Assembly (NCBI GenBank): GCA_019117495.1
Contig: DWZP01000004.1
Location: 1-64,000, forward strand
DNA length: 64,000 nucleotides
Direction of reading: 5' to 3'
Origin: Fusicatenibacter_A intestinipullorum
GTDB taxonomy: Bacteria > Bacillota > Negativicutes > Acidaminococcales > Acidaminococcaceae
A program made the translations under genes and the position numbers. Shown piece by piece: positions 1-8,373 of this stretch (its first letter is position 1; each line of letters begins with the position of its first letter). The notes below the pieces were generated by a model that was not told the origin of the DNA, ran no database searches, and saw only the letters and a list, made by a program, of their open reading frames with translations.

Positions 1-279
1 AAGAAAACGGCAATCGAAGCGGAAAAGCTGACTGCCGATAATATCTACAAAGTATTGATTTACTTTGACAAGCTGTACGCCGTGATGGATGAACAGGAAC
101 GCCGACAGCTTATGGAGTCGCTGATCTCCGAAATCCATATCTTTGAGGAACGCAAGCCCAACGGACAATGGCTGAAATCCATCAAATTCAAGCTCCCAAT
201 CATAGAGGAAGATATGGAAATAAGTTTGGACAATGATACACAAGTCGAAACGGTGGCTTTGCTGAGGTTAGAAAAATAA
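1..279 (+). CDS. C-terminal end of a large serine recombinase (gene starts before the window)
   Basis: The frame is open from base 1 and ends at the TAA at 277-279, so about 92 codons of a longer gene are visible. The stretch IYFDKLYAVMDEQERRQL, followed by a beta-rich segment and the ending ETVALLRLEK, resembles from memory the DUF4368-type tail of large serine recombinases that move ICEs and transposons in Firmicutes. In that family the catalytic serine domain and zinc ribbon lie upstream, outside this window, so activity cannot be judged. The codon choice looks different from the neighbouring pilus genes, which fits horizontal transfer. Two hairpins follow directly. The family call is fairly secure; the identity of the element is unknown. 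Confidence 0.75.
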   Translation, partial: KKTAIEAEKLTADNIYKVLIYFDKLYAVMDEQERRQLMESLISEIHIFEERKPNGQWLKSIKFKLPIIEEDMEISLDNDTQVETVALLRLEK

Positions 280-284
280 AAGTT

Positions 285-320
285 AAAACAGGCATTATAC
301 TTTTGTATAATGCCTGTTTT
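285..320 (+). terminator. Perfect 16-bp stem hairpin after the recombinase gene
   Basis: AAAACAGGCATTATAC at 285-300 pairs perfectly with 305-320 around a TTTT loop. It starts five bases after the recombinase stop codon and the right arm ends in TTTT. It probably terminates the recombinase transcript; it could also lie at the end of the mobile element. Confidence 0.8.
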
Positions 321-324
321 GCAT

Positions 325-352
325 AAAAAAGAGCGGCTTGCCGCTCTTTTTT
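325..352. terminator. Bidirectional intrinsic terminator
   Basis: AAAAAAGAGCGGC pairs with GCCGCTCTTTTTT around a two-base loop, with an A-run on one side and a T-run on the other. It can stop transcription from the recombinase side (+) and from the secretin gene (-), whose stop codon lies 15 bases away. Confidence 0.85.
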
Positions 353-366
353 AATAATATTTTTAG

Positions 367-1614
367 TTATTTGCTATCAAAAATACTGCCGCTTTCCAGC
401 AATTTGCTATCGTAAATTGCCGGTGATTCGCCGGGGTTTGTTAAATGCGGCGTTAAAATCATAATAACTTCGGTTTTTGTTTTGCTGGTAGTACGGTTTT
501 TAAACAGTTCGCCTAAAAGCGGAATGTTTGATAAGAACGGTACTTTTTGCAGACGTTTTTGTTCTTCTTCATTAATTAAACCGCCTATTACAAGAGTTTC
601 ACCGTCGCGCATTCTTACGGTAGTGGTGGCACTTCGGCTGGTTATTTTGTAGTTTTTAAGTTCGGAAATAAGCGTGGGGGTACTGACTTCCGTATGCACA
701 ACCGAGGTTATCATACCATCGCTGCTTACTATCGGCGTGTATTGCAGTTTAATACCGGCGTCAACGTAATCAGTGGTGTTGGTTGTAACTGAGTTTTCAA
801 TTTTTTCCGTTGTAACAGGAATGTGGTCGCCTATAAATATGCTTGCTTCACGCCCGGGTATGGTTATTATGCGCGGTGTTGCCAGAATTTTGGCTTTGCC
901 TTTGGCAAAAAGGGCGTTTAAAGCAGCGTTAAAACGGAATTCATAATTAGCACCAAAATGTACTACGCCGCCAAAATTTTCGTTATCAGAATCATTGTTA
1001 TCGTCATCATTGCCGTAGTAATTGCTGTTTTGCGGTATTTTATCCCAGTTCCAGCTGATGCCAAGATTTTCGCTGTCTTCGCGGTTTACCGCAATTATTT
1101 TGGCTTCAAGCGTTACCTGCTGCGTGGCAGTATCAAGTGCGGCTACTGCGCTGCGCAGACGCATTTCGTCGGTGGTGGTGCCGGTAAAAATAATGCTGTT
1201 GGTAACAGTATCGGTGCTTATTTTGCTGTTGGTGCCAATAAGCGGAGCCAGTGCAGTTTTAAGTTCTTCCGCTTTGGCATAGTTAAGTTTAATAATACTG
1301 GCCGTATCGTTAAATTTTTCCATGCCTGCGGCAGAGCCAACCAGTATAACATCATCGGTAAGGCGGTAACTTAACCCTTTGGCAGCAGTAATTATACGCA
1401 GTGCGGTGTCGAAAGGCACGTCTTTAAGGTTAAGCGTAACCGTTCCCTGTACGGAACTGTCGGCAACAATGCTTTTGCCGGAAAGTGCTGCAACAGAAGC
1501 GAGTACATCGCGTACCTGGCCGTCACGCACATTTAGTGTAATGCCGTTTGCATAAGCCAAAGTCGAAACCGCAGCTAACAAAGCAGTTAAAAGAGCAGTA
1601 AAAATTTTAGTCAT
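367..1614 (-). CDS. Secretin, PilQ/GspD-like outer-membrane channel
   Basis: This is a secretin subunit of 415 residues. Residues 1-22 form a signal peptide. An STN-like domain (about 24-93) contains VTLNLKDVPFDTALRII, a secretin_N-type segment covers about 105-165, and the C-terminal secretin domain carries the signature VPFLSNIPLLGELFKN. Secretins form multimeric gated pores through which type IV pili or type II substrates cross the outer membrane. It is short beside classical PilQ or GspD (600-700 residues), with few N-domains and no AMIN domain. An Asn/Asp-rich loop (about 195-215) interrupts the secretin region. The gene overlaps the upstream GspC/PilP-like gene by 8 bases, so the two are co-transcribed. 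PilQ versus GspD cannot be settled from the sequence alone. Confidence 0.88.
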   Translation of the reverse strand: MTKIFTALLTALLAAVSTLAYANGITLNVRDGQVRDVLASVAALSGKSIVADSSVQGTVTLNLKDVPFDTALRIITAAKGLSYRLTDDVILVGSAAGMEKFNDTASIIKLNYAKAEELKTALAPLIGTNSKISTDTVTNSIIFTGTTTDEMRLRSAVAALDTATQQVTLEAKIIAVNREDSENLGISWNWDKIPQNSNYYGNDDDNNDSDNENFGGVVHFGANYEFRFNAALNALFAKGKAKILATPRIITIPGREASIFIGDHIPVTTEKIENSVTTNTTDYVDAGIKLQYTPIVSSDGMITSVVHTEVSTPTLISELKNYKITSRSATTTVRMRDGETLVIGGLINEEEQKRLQKVPFLSNIPLLGELFKNRTTSKTKTEVIMILTPHLTNPGESPAIYDSKLLESGSIFDSK

Positions 1615-2059
1615 GGGCTGTTCCTCCGGCTTTTAACATAAGCGTTTGGGAACCTTTTTCGAGCAGTACGCTGTTTGGGGTGATACTGTGTACTGTAAAG
1701 CCGTTAATTTTGCTGCCAGGCTGATAGTAATTGCTTTGCCCTGCAAATTCCATAATTGCCATGGTGGTGCTGCCGTTTTGTACAGTTCCTTTTAAAACGG
1801 GGGTTAAGTCGGCAGTTTGGCGTTTAATATCCGGCGCGGCCGGAGCCAGAAATGGGTTGCGCTGCGGTTTGATGCTTTTTGCAGCCGGCGGCAGTTGAAT
1901 GGGGGTATAAACTGCATGGCTGCTTACCGGCGTATGTTTTTGCGCAGTGCCTGCAAGCGTAAACTGCAAAGCGCTTAAAATCAGCATTGTGCCTGCCGTT
2001 AAGCATAAAACAAGCGGCGGGCGTTGTAATTTAATGTGTTCCAGAAGCTGTTCCTCCAA
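1607..2059 (-). CDS. GspC/PilP-like inner-membrane pilus or secretion protein
   Basis: A protein of 150 residues with a short cytoplasmic start, one membrane segment (about residues 16-37, LVLCLTAGTMLILSALQF), a Pro-rich linker with RNPFLAP, and a C-terminal beta domain (about 85-145). The pattern in that domain (VLKGTV, then MAIMEF, YYQPGSKINGF, SVLLEKG) is typical of the GspC homology region and of PilP, which dock the inner-membrane platform onto the secretin. Its 3' end overlaps the secretin gene by 8 bases, supporting a direct partnership. Sequence conservation in this family is weak, so the call rests on pattern, topology and context. Confidence 0.7.
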   Translation of the reverse strand: MEEQLLEHIKLQRPPLVLCLTAGTMLILSALQFTLAGTAQKHTPVSSHAVYTPIQLPPAAKSIKPQRNPFLAPAAPDIKRQTADLTPVLKGTVQNGSTTMAIMEFAGQSNYYQPGSKINGFTVHSITPNSVLLEKGSQTLMLKAGGTAHD

Positions 2060-2111
2060 TAAACCTCCGGTATCCGCAATTTCGGTTCAATATTATACCA
2101 TAAAAATTTAC

Positions 2112-2140
2112 TTGAAGATATTATTTTTGCTGGTTATAAT
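2112..2140 (+). promoter_or_regulatory. Sigma-A type promoter for the GspE/PilT pair
   Basis: TTGAAG (2112-2117), a 17-base spacer and TATAAT (2135-2140) lie in the gap between the divergent pilus genes, with a GGAGAG ribosome binding site (2165-2170) before the TTG start at 2177. Confidence 0.6.
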
Positions 2141-2176
2141 AATAAAGCTGCAAATTTTTGTAATGGAGAGAAAAAG

Positions 2177-3370
2177 TTGATAATACAAACCGAACGGACA
2201 TTGTTTAAAAGAGATGAAAACGCTGATGCCGTAAAGGCGGCTGACAGCCTTATCGCCAAAGCCGCTGCATCCGGCGCGAGCGATATACATATAGAACCGG
2301 GGGAAAACAATGCGTGTGTGCGTATGCGTATCGACGGCGTTCTTTACAAAGAAGCCGAAATGAATAAAACACTTATGCAGACGGTTGTTTCGCGCGTAAA
2401 GGTGCTTGCAGGCATGGATATTGCCGAAAAGCGCCTGCCGCAGGATGGCAGCATTAAGCTGGAGCTTGACGGACGCAATATTGATTTGCGCATATCTTCG
2501 CTGCCGACTATTTTAGGAGAAAAAATAGTTATACGTATTTTAGACAGGGAAAAGTTTGCCCTGAATTTGGATGAACTTAATTTTACGCAGGAAAATTTAG
2601 CGCTTTACCGCAGGCTTTATAATTATGGCAGCGGTATAGTGCTGTTAACGGGGCCGACAGGCAGTGGCAAAACCACAACGCTTTATGCCACGCTTGCTGA
2701 GCTTAACAGCAGCGAACGCAATATTGTAACCATAGAAGACCCGGTGGAATACCGCATTAACGGCATAAGCCAGGTTGCGGTAAACGAAAAGGCCGGGCTG
2801 ACTTTTGCAAGCGGGCTGCGCAGCATTTTGCGGCAGGACCCGGATATTATTATGCTTGGTGAAATACGCAGCCTTGATACGGCAGCAACTGCCATACGTG
2901 CGGCGCTTACCGGGCATTTGGTGTTCAGCACGCTGCATACCAATAATGCCGCAGGAGCGGCGGTGCGGCTTGTCGATATGGGCATAGAACCGTTTTTGGT
3001 TGCATCTGCCCTGCGCGGAGTTGTTGCGCAAAGGTTAGTGCGGCGCATTTGCCCGCACTGCAAAACAGCTTATGCCGCAAATGCGGAAGAAAAGGCTTAT
3101 TTAAACATTAACAGCGGCGTCGGTTTAACGCTTTATAAGGGCAACGGCTGCGAAAAATGCCGCGGAACGGGTTATTTAGGGCGCATGGCTTTGCAAGAAG
3201 TAATGCCTGTTGTGCCGGAAATGAAAAAATTTATTTTGGGCAAGACGCAGGAAGAAACGCTTTTTGCGGAAGCAGAAAAATTTGGCGCGGTAAGTATGCG
3301 CAGCGATGGAGTACAAAAAGTATTAAAAGGGCACACTTCTTTAGAGGAAGTTTTGCAGGCCGTGCATTAA
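2177..3370 (+). CDS. GspE/PilB-family assembly ATPase
   Basis: A cytoplasmic secretion ATPase of 397 residues that powers pilin or pseudopilin assembly. It shows the N2-type segment with ASDIHIEPG near residue 35, Walker A GPTGSGKTTT near 158, an Asp box, Walker B DIIMLGEI near 223, a His box (STLHTNN), and a four-Cys zinc site (CPHC near 293, CEKC near 324). The N-terminal MshEN/GspE_N domain of full-length PilB and GspE (550 residues or more) is absent, as in the shorter ComGA type. The start is TTG at 2177 with GGAGAG seven bases upstream. The PilT-like gene follows after 9 bases. Confidence 0.9.
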   Translation: MIIQTERTLFKRDENADAVKAADSLIAKAAASGASDIHIEPGENNACVRMRIDGVLYKEAEMNKTLMQTVVSRVKVLAGMDIAEKRLPQDGSIKLELDGRNIDLRISSLPTILGEKIVIRILDREKFALNLDELNFTQENLALYRRLYNYGSGIVLLTGPTGSGKTTTLYATLAELNSSERNIVTIEDPVEYRINGISQVAVNEKAGLTFASGLRSILRQDPDIIMLGEIRSLDTAATAIRAALTGHLVFSTLHTNNAAGAAVRLVDMGIEPFLVASALRGVVAQRLVRRICPHCKTAYAANAEEKAYLNINSGVGLTLYKGNGCEKCRGTGYLGRMALQEVMPVVPEMKKFILGKTQEETLFAEAEKFGAVSMRSDGVQKVLKGHTSLEEVLQAVH

Positions 3371-3379
3371 GGAGTAAAA

Positions 3380-4414
3380 ATGCTGGAACATATTTTAAAG
3401 GAAGCCGTGCGCCAAAACGCTTCGGACGTGCATATAAAAGAAGGCGCAGTGCCGGTATTCAGAATTAACGGCGTTTTAAGCAGGCAGAATTTACCTGCCG
3501 TAAGTGAAAATGTAATTACATCTTTTATTGAACAATACGGAACTTGTGCCGTTAACGAAACAGAAGCGGATTTTTGCTGCCATATTAACTGCGCAGGAAG
3601 CTTTAGGGTGCACGGATATTTGCAGAATGGCTTTCTGGCACTTGCCGTAAGAATAATAAAAAGTACAGTACCGTCGTTATCAGACTTGAACGCTCCGCCT
3701 GTTTTGGAGAAGCTTGCCATGCAGCGCAGCGGGCTTATTCTGGTAACCGGCCCGGCCGGAAGTGGCAAAAGCACAACCCTTGCGGCTATGGTTGATTTTA
3801 TTAACCGTAATAAAAGTGCGCATATTGTTACTTTGGAAGACCCTCCGGAATACAGGTTTACAGAAGATAAAAGCATTATCAGCCAGCGGCAGGTTGGCAG
3901 TGATACCGCCAGTTTTGCACTTGGCCTGCGTGCGGCACTGCGCCAGGACCCTGACGTTATTATGATTGGTGAGCTGCGTGATGCACAAACTGCTGCCGGT
4001 GCAGTTTCCGCTGCCGAAACAGGGCATTTGGTGCTTGCAACGCTGCATACGCGCAGTGCTGTTTTGGCAGTATCGCGTATGCTGGATTTTTTTGCGCCGG
4101 AAAAACAGCAGCAAATGCGTGCGCAGCTTGCAGAAAATTTACAGGCCGTTATAGCGCAGCAGCTTGTTCCTGGCTGCCATGGCGGAAGAACGGCAGCTTT
4201 TGAAGTTTTAACCTTTACTCAGGCCGTGCGCAGCCTTTTGCGTGACGGAAAGGCACATCAACTTGTAAGCTACATGCAAAACGGCAGGCAGCAGGGAATG
4301 CAGTGCATGGATTACGCACTGGCATATTTGGCAAAAACAGGGGAGATAACAAAACAGACAGCACAAGAATATGCTTTTGATATTGACTTGCTAAATAAAT
4401 ATTTATTGCAGTAA
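3380..4414 (+). CDS. pilT: PilT-like retraction ATPase
   Basis: A 344-residue hexameric ATPase of the PilT/PilU type. Visible motifs are SDVHIKEG near residue 15, Walker A GPAGSGKSTT near 124, Walker B DVIMIGELRDAQT near 193, and the ATLHTRSA His box. It lacks the four-Cys zinc insertion of the preceding ATPase, which separates retraction motors from assembly motors. In the family it depolymerises pili, giving twitching motility or DNA uptake. A ribosome binding site (AAGGAG, 3368-3373) precedes the ATG. The pairing with an assembly ATPase favours a type IV pilus over a pure type II secretion system. Confidence 0.85.
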   Translation: MLEHILKEAVRQNASDVHIKEGAVPVFRINGVLSRQNLPAVSENVITSFIEQYGTCAVNETEADFCCHINCAGSFRVHGYLQNGFLALAVRIIKSTVPSLSDLNAPPVLEKLAMQRSGLILVTGPAGSGKSTTLAAMVDFINRNKSAHIVTLEDPPEYRFTEDKSIISQRQVGSDTASFALGLRAALRQDPDVIMIGELRDAQTAAGAVSAAETGHLVLATLHTRSAVLAVSRMLDFFAPEKQQQMRAQLAENLQAVIAQQLVPGCHGGRTAAFEVLTFTQAVRSLLRDGKAHQLVSYMQNGRQQGMQCMDYALAYLAKTGEITKQTAQEYAFDIDLLNKYLLQ

Positions 4415-4468
4415 AAAACTGCACCGTTAAAGTTATTGAACATATCATAGCTTTGGGTGCAGTTTTTT
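4413..4468. terminator. Long bidirectional hairpin with AACTGCACC arms
   Basis: AAAAAACTGCACC (4413-4425) pairs with GGTGCAGTTTTTT (4456-4468). The loop holds a further AAAG...CTTT pairing. It overlaps the pilT stop codon and ends two bases before the rqcH stop, so it serves both converging genes. Its arms resemble those of the hairpins at 10993-11037 and 50571-50610. Confidence 0.75.
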
Positions 4469-4470
4469 GT

Positions 4471-6207
4471 TTAATTTATTAATTTGTTTATTGTTTCTTC
4501 TTCTGGCGTTACATAATACGTTGTCTGGTTAGTGTAAATAACAAATCCGGGTTTAGCACCGCTTGGCTTTTTTACAAATTTTCGCAGGGTACAGTCTACA
4601 GGTATTTTACTGCCGCCGCGGGCTTTGCTGAAGTATCCTGCCAGCGTTGCCGCAGTTTGAATGTCTTTTTCATCTGCCTGCGGCAGAGTTGTTTTTAAAA
4701 TAACGTGCGAACCGGGAATGTTTTTGGTATGGAACCATAAATCATTGCCGCTGCCGATTGAAAAAGTAACGTAATCGTTTTGTTTGTTGTTTTTGCCGAT
4801 ATATAAAGCCGTATCTTCCGAAAGTTTAATAATTGTTGGTGTTGATTTTGCCTGCGGAATTTTATTTTTGGTATTTTTTACGGTTATAAAACCTGCGGCA
4901 GCAAGTTCTGCCTTAATTTCAGCAACTTCGGCCCTTGTCTGTACAAGTTTAAGGGCAATGTCGATGCTTCCAAGATATTCAACGGCTTCTTCCGTAAGTT
5001 TCAGCTGCTCTTTAATTTCTGCCTGCGCACGTTTTAATTTATTATAGCGTTTATAATATTTTTGTGCGTTTTCGCTGGCAGTTAAATCGGGCGCAAGTTT
5101 TATGGCCAGCGGCGTGCCGTCATAAATATTTTCCAGCGTACATTCACTGCTGCCTTTGGTAATGCGGTACAAATTTGCCATTAAGGTATCGGCAATAATG
5201 CGCTGCTGTTCGGCATCTTCCGCCGCGGCAAGTTCTTCTTTTAAAAGCAGTATTTTTTTCTGCAGTTTTTCGGTTTCCGCATTTACTGTTTTGTTTAAAA
5301 CCTCCTGTTCCGGCAAAAGAACGGGCGTAAGGCTTTGCGCAAAAGCAACGGCGCTGTTAAGCGAGGCAAACTCTTTTACGGTTTCGCCGCCTGTAAGCTG
5401 CAAAGGTTTAAACGGAAGAATTGTTTTAACGGTATTAGTGCGGGTAATAATGGCGTATACAGGTGCAGTACCGGCTTTAGCAGCGTTAATATTTTTTTGT
5501 AAAGTGTCAATGGCATCTGCCAGCGCGGCAGCATTTTCGTTTGTAATACCGCTTTCGGCAGTTATGCCTGCAAATTTTAAAAGCTGCCCTGCAGTATACT
5601 GCCCAATGCCGGTTGTAGCGGCAATAAGCGCTTTTTGCGGCGGCAAGGGCAGGTTTTGTGCCGCTGCGGCAATATTCACCGGGGCGGACGTTAAAATATC
5701 CAGCCCGTCCTGCGGCGGCGGGGCAATGTAGGCAAGCCCCGGCAGAATCTGGCGGTAACTGCTTAACGCTTTGCCGATATGCTTCAGGCTGTCTAAAATT
5801 ACGCCTTCGCTTACAAAAATAATATTGGCGTTTTTGCCGGTTAGTTCAAAAATAAACTGTTTGCTGATAATTTGCCTTGCGCTGCCTATGCTGCTTATTT
5901 CCATTGTAATAACGCGGTCCAGGCCGCTTTGCGTTATTTTGGTAATGCGCCCTTCTTCCAGATGCTTGCGCAGAAGCATGCAGAAAGCAGGCGGGGTTTC
6001 AGGGCGTTCCGGAGTTTTATCCGGCATATATAAATAGGGCGAAGCACCGGAAAAATCGGCAGCTAAAGGTATAACGGCATTTTCGGTTTTAACAAGCAGC
6101 AGAAGGCTGCTTTTGTTAGGCATAAAAACTTTATATATTTTGCCGCCGAGCAGCTTTTCCTGCAGCCGGCTTGTGAGAATATTTATTGTAATACCTTCCA
6201 AATTCAT
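4471..6207 (-). CDS. rqcH: Ribosome quality control factor RqcH (NFACT/Rqc2 family)
   Basis: A 578-residue NFACT-family protein. RqcH binds obstructed 50S-peptidyl-tRNA complexes and recruits tRNA-Ala to add C-terminal alanine tails that mark stalled peptides for ClpXP-type degradation. Seen here are the NFACT-N start MNLEGITINILTSRL, a long central coiled coil (about residues 290-450, rich in Glu, Lys and Leu), and the NFACT-R segment with NDLWFHTKNIPGSHVIL near 480. Older names are FbpA and fibronectin-binding protein. It is transcribed alone, against the pilus genes. tmRNA and smpB, the other rescue route, lie about 30 kb away. Confidence 0.93.
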   Translation of the reverse strand: MNLEGITINILTSRLQEKLLGGKIYKVFMPNKSSLLLLVKTENAVIPLAADFSGASPYLYMPDKTPERPETPPAFCMLLRKHLEEGRITKITQSGLDRVITMEISSIGSARQIISKQFIFELTGKNANIIFVSEGVILDSLKHIGKALSSYRQILPGLAYIAPPPQDGLDILTSAPVNIAAAAQNLPLPPQKALIAATTGIGQYTAGQLLKFAGITAESGITNENAAALADAIDTLQKNINAAKAGTAPVYAIITRTNTVKTILPFKPLQLTGGETVKEFASLNSAVAFAQSLTPVLLPEQEVLNKTVNAETEKLQKKILLLKEELAAAEDAEQQRIIADTLMANLYRITKGSSECTLENIYDGTPLAIKLAPDLTASENAQKYYKRYNKLKRAQAEIKEQLKLTEEAVEYLGSIDIALKLVQTRAEVAEIKAELAAAGFITVKNTKNKIPQAKSTPTIIKLSEDTALYIGKNNKQNDYVTFSIGSGNDLWFHTKNIPGSHVILKTTLPQADEKDIQTAATLAGYFSKARGGSKIPVDCTLRKFVKKPSGAKPGFVIYTNQTTYYVTPEEETINKLIN

Positions 6208-6247
6208 GGAAATTCTCCTTTTTTCTTTAAAAATTTGCGTTTTTCGT

Positions 6248-6276
6248 TTGCTTATGAAGTCATAATAGGGTATAAT
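6248..6276 (+). promoter_or_regulatory. Promoter for the yicC-remA-gmk-rpoZ-coaBC run
   Basis: TTGCTT (6248-6253), a 17-base spacer and TATAAT (6271-6276), followed by GGGAGG (6327-6332) before the TTG start of yicC. Confidence 0.6.
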
Positions 6277-6339
6277 ATTATTTCAAGAATAAGTATACAA
6301 CAATTTTACTAATTTAGAAATGCGGCGGGAGGTTTTATT

Positions 6340-7239
6340 TTGCTTAAAAGTATGACTGGTTTTGGCCGCGGCGAATATGAGGATGAAAAGTTTTCGGCAA
6401 CGGTAGAAATGAAAACGGTTAATCACCGTTACAATGAAGTGGCTATCCGTTTGCCGCGCTTTTTAAATCCCCTGGAGGACAGGATACGCAAAACTATTTT
6501 GCGCAGTATTAACCGTGGGCGCATAGATGTATTTATCACAGCAGATTATGTAAATGACGGGCTCTGCACCGTTAAAGTAGACAAACCTTTGGCGGCAGCG
6601 TACCATAACGCTTTGCAGGAAGTTGCCGAAGCAGCCGGTATCGGCGGATGCAAGCTGGCCGAGCAGGCAGAAGTATTGTACCTTGCGCGCTGCCCGGACG
6701 TTATCAGCGTTAAAGAGGGCTTTTTTGACGTGGAAACCATCTGGCCGCAGCTTGAACAGGCTTTGCAGCAGGCTGTTAACAACCTTGTTGCCATGCGCGA
6801 AACGGAAGGCGGCAATATCTACGGCGATTTTATCAAGCGCGCCGCGCTGATTGAAGAAAAACTTTTGCAGATAGAAGCACGTTCGCCGCAGGTTGTGGAA
6901 GAATACCAGGAACGTTTGAGCGAACGCATTAACGACCTGCTTGAAAAATATAACCAGACGGTAGAGCCGGAACGTTTGTTGCAGGAAGTTGCTATTTTTG
7001 CCGACCGTACAAGCATTACGGAAGAAATTGTAAGGCTGAAAAGCCATATCAAACAATTCCGCGAAATTATTAACCTTAATCAGCCGGTGGGCAGAAAGCT
7101 TGATTTTCTGGTGCAGGAATTTAACCGTGAAGCCAACACCATTGCTTCCAAGGCCAATGATTACACCATTGCCCAGCTGGTGGTAGACATTAAGGCAGAA
7201 ATTGAAAAAATAAGGGAACAGATACAGAATATCGAATAA
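6340..7239 (+). CDS. yicC: YicC/YloC-family endoribonuclease
   Basis: A 299-residue member of the YicC family; E. coli YicC is reported as an endoribonuclease. The N-terminus LKSMTGFGRGE and the C-terminal block KLDFLVQEFNREANTIASKA are hallmarks of the family. The start is TTG at 6340 with GGGAGG eight bases upstream. Order yicC-remA-gmk-rpoZ is a standard Firmicute arrangement, which strengthens all four calls. The gap to remA is 14 bases. Confidence 0.92.
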   Translation: MLKSMTGFGRGEYEDEKFSATVEMKTVNHRYNEVAIRLPRFLNPLEDRIRKTILRSINRGRIDVFITADYVNDGLCTVKVDKPLAAAYHNALQEVAEAAGIGGCKLAEQAEVLYLARCPDVISVKEGFFDVETIWPQLEQALQQAVNNLVAMRETEGGNIYGDFIKRAALIEEKLLQIEARSPQVVEEYQERLSERINDLLEKYNQTVEPERLLQEVAIFADRTSITEEIVRLKSHIKQFREIINLNQPVGRKLDFLVQEFNREANTIASKANDYTIAQLVVDIKAEIEKIREQIQNIE

Positions 7240-7253
7240 AAGGAGGCTGCTTT

Positions 7254-7514
7254 ATGGATATTAAGCTTATTAACATAGGCTTTGGCAATATAGTTGCTGC
7301 CAACAGGATTATTTCTATTATCAGCCCGGAATCTGCGCCGATAAAAAGAATTATTCAGGAAGCGCGCGATAACGGTACGCTTATTGACGCAACTTACGGG
7401 CGCAGAACCCGTGCGGTAATTGTTACTGACAGCGGCCATATTATTTTGTCGGCCGTACAGCCGGAAACCGTTGCCAACAGGCTTGTACAGAGCGATGATG
7501 AAGATGAAGAATAA
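7254..7514 (+). CDS. remA: RemA-family DNA-binding regulator (DUF370)
   Basis: An 86-residue protein of the RemA/DUF370 family. In Bacillus subtilis RemA is a DNA-binding activator of extracellular matrix genes. Characteristic segments are LINIGFGNIVAANRIISI and YGRRTRAVIVTDSGHIILS, the latter holding the Arg pair linked to DNA contact. An acidic tail (DDEDEE) ends the protein. It has a strong ribosome binding site (AAGGAGG) and sits between yicC and gmk, its usual place. Its targets in this organism are unknown. Confidence 0.92.
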   Translation: MDIKLINIGFGNIVAANRIISIISPESAPIKRIIQEARDNGTLIDATYGRRTRAVIVTDSGHIILSAVQPETVANRLVQSDDEDEE

Positions 7515-7538
7515 CGGCTGAGCAGGGGAGGGCTTATT

Positions 7539-8159
7539 TTGAAACCAAAAGGATTGCTGCTGGTTTTGTCGGGTCCGTCCGGCGCCGGTAAAGGTACAAT
7601 CTGCCAGATGCTGCGTGAAAAGCTGCCGGATATTGGCTATTCGGTATCTGTAACCACCCGCGCTCCGCGTGAGGGCGAAGTTGACGGCGTAAGTTATTTT
7701 TTTAAAACTGTTGAAGAAGTTAAATCCATGATTGCCGAGGGTGGCCTTCTGGAGTATGCCGAAGTATACGGCAACTATTACGGTACGCCGCGCGATTATG
7801 TTATGGATTTGCTTAATCAGGGCAAAGATGTAATTTTGGAGATTGATATTCAGGGCGCTTTGCAGATTAAAAAGCGTTTCCCGGACGGTGTGTTTGTGTT
7901 TATTGTTCCCCCTTCTCTGGATGAGCTTTCTTCGCGTATTTACAAACGCGGCACAGACAGCGAGGAAGTTATCAAAAAACGCCTTGCATCCGCTACGGGC
8001 GAGCTTGCTTATGCCAGCGAATATGACTATATTATAGTTAATGACATTGCCGAAAGGGCCACGCAGAAGGTTCTGACCGTTATGGAAGCAGAACGTTACC
8101 GCGCCGCCCGTACATATTTTATTATTGACGAAATTTGCCATTGCAGAAAAGAGGAGTGA
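7539..8159 (+). CDS. gmk: Guanylate kinase
   Basis: A 206-residue enzyme converting GMP and ATP to GDP and ADP. The P-loop GPSGAGKGT is near residue 11. The GMP-binding segment includes TTRAPREGEVDGVSYFF, and the lid and base regions follow (VILEIDIQGALQIKK). Length is normal for bacterial Gmk. The start is TTG at 7539 after GGGGAGG. rpoZ follows, as in many Firmicutes. Confidence 0.96.
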   Translation: MKPKGLLLVLSGPSGAGKGTICQMLREKLPDIGYSVSVTTRAPREGEVDGVSYFFKTVEEVKSMIAEGGLLEYAEVYGNYYGTPRDYVMDLLNQGKDVILEIDIQGALQIKKRFPDGVFVFIVPPSLDELSSRIYKRGTDSEEVIKKRLASATGELAYASEYDYIIVNDIAERATQKVLTVMEAERYRAARTYFIIDEICHCRKEE

Positions 8160-8164
8160 TTTTA

Positions 8165-8359
8165 ATGTCTATGGTAGATCCTTCCATCGATTATTTAACA
8201 GAAAAAGTTGACAGCAAATATACTCTGGCCATGCTGGCTGCCAAACGTGCACGCGAACTGACTGTGCCCGGGCAGAACCTTCCGGAAAAGGAAGTAAGTA
8301 TTGCCTTGAAGGAAATTGCAAACGATACCATTACTTATGAGCGCAATCAGGGTAAATAA
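8165..8359 (+). CDS. rpoZ: RNA polymerase omega subunit
   Basis: The omega subunit (64 residues) binds the beta-prime C-terminal region and helps RNA polymerase assembly. The sequence has MVDPSIDYL, then SKYTLAMLAAKRARELT, the helix that contacts beta-prime. The frame is open further upstream (to 8135, inside gmk), but GAGGAG at 8151-8156 places the start at ATG 8165, giving the usual N-terminus. A second ATG at 8171 is possible. Confidence 0.93.
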   Translation: MSMVDPSIDYLTEKVDSKYTLAMLAAKRARELTVPGQNLPEKEVSIALKEIANDTITYERNQGK

Positions 8360-8373
8360 GGGAGGCGCCGGCC

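Noticed and set aside
7161..8141. Long antisense frame opposite remA and gmk
   Set aside because: The plus strand holds well-recognised genes in tight order; the antisense product has no family features.
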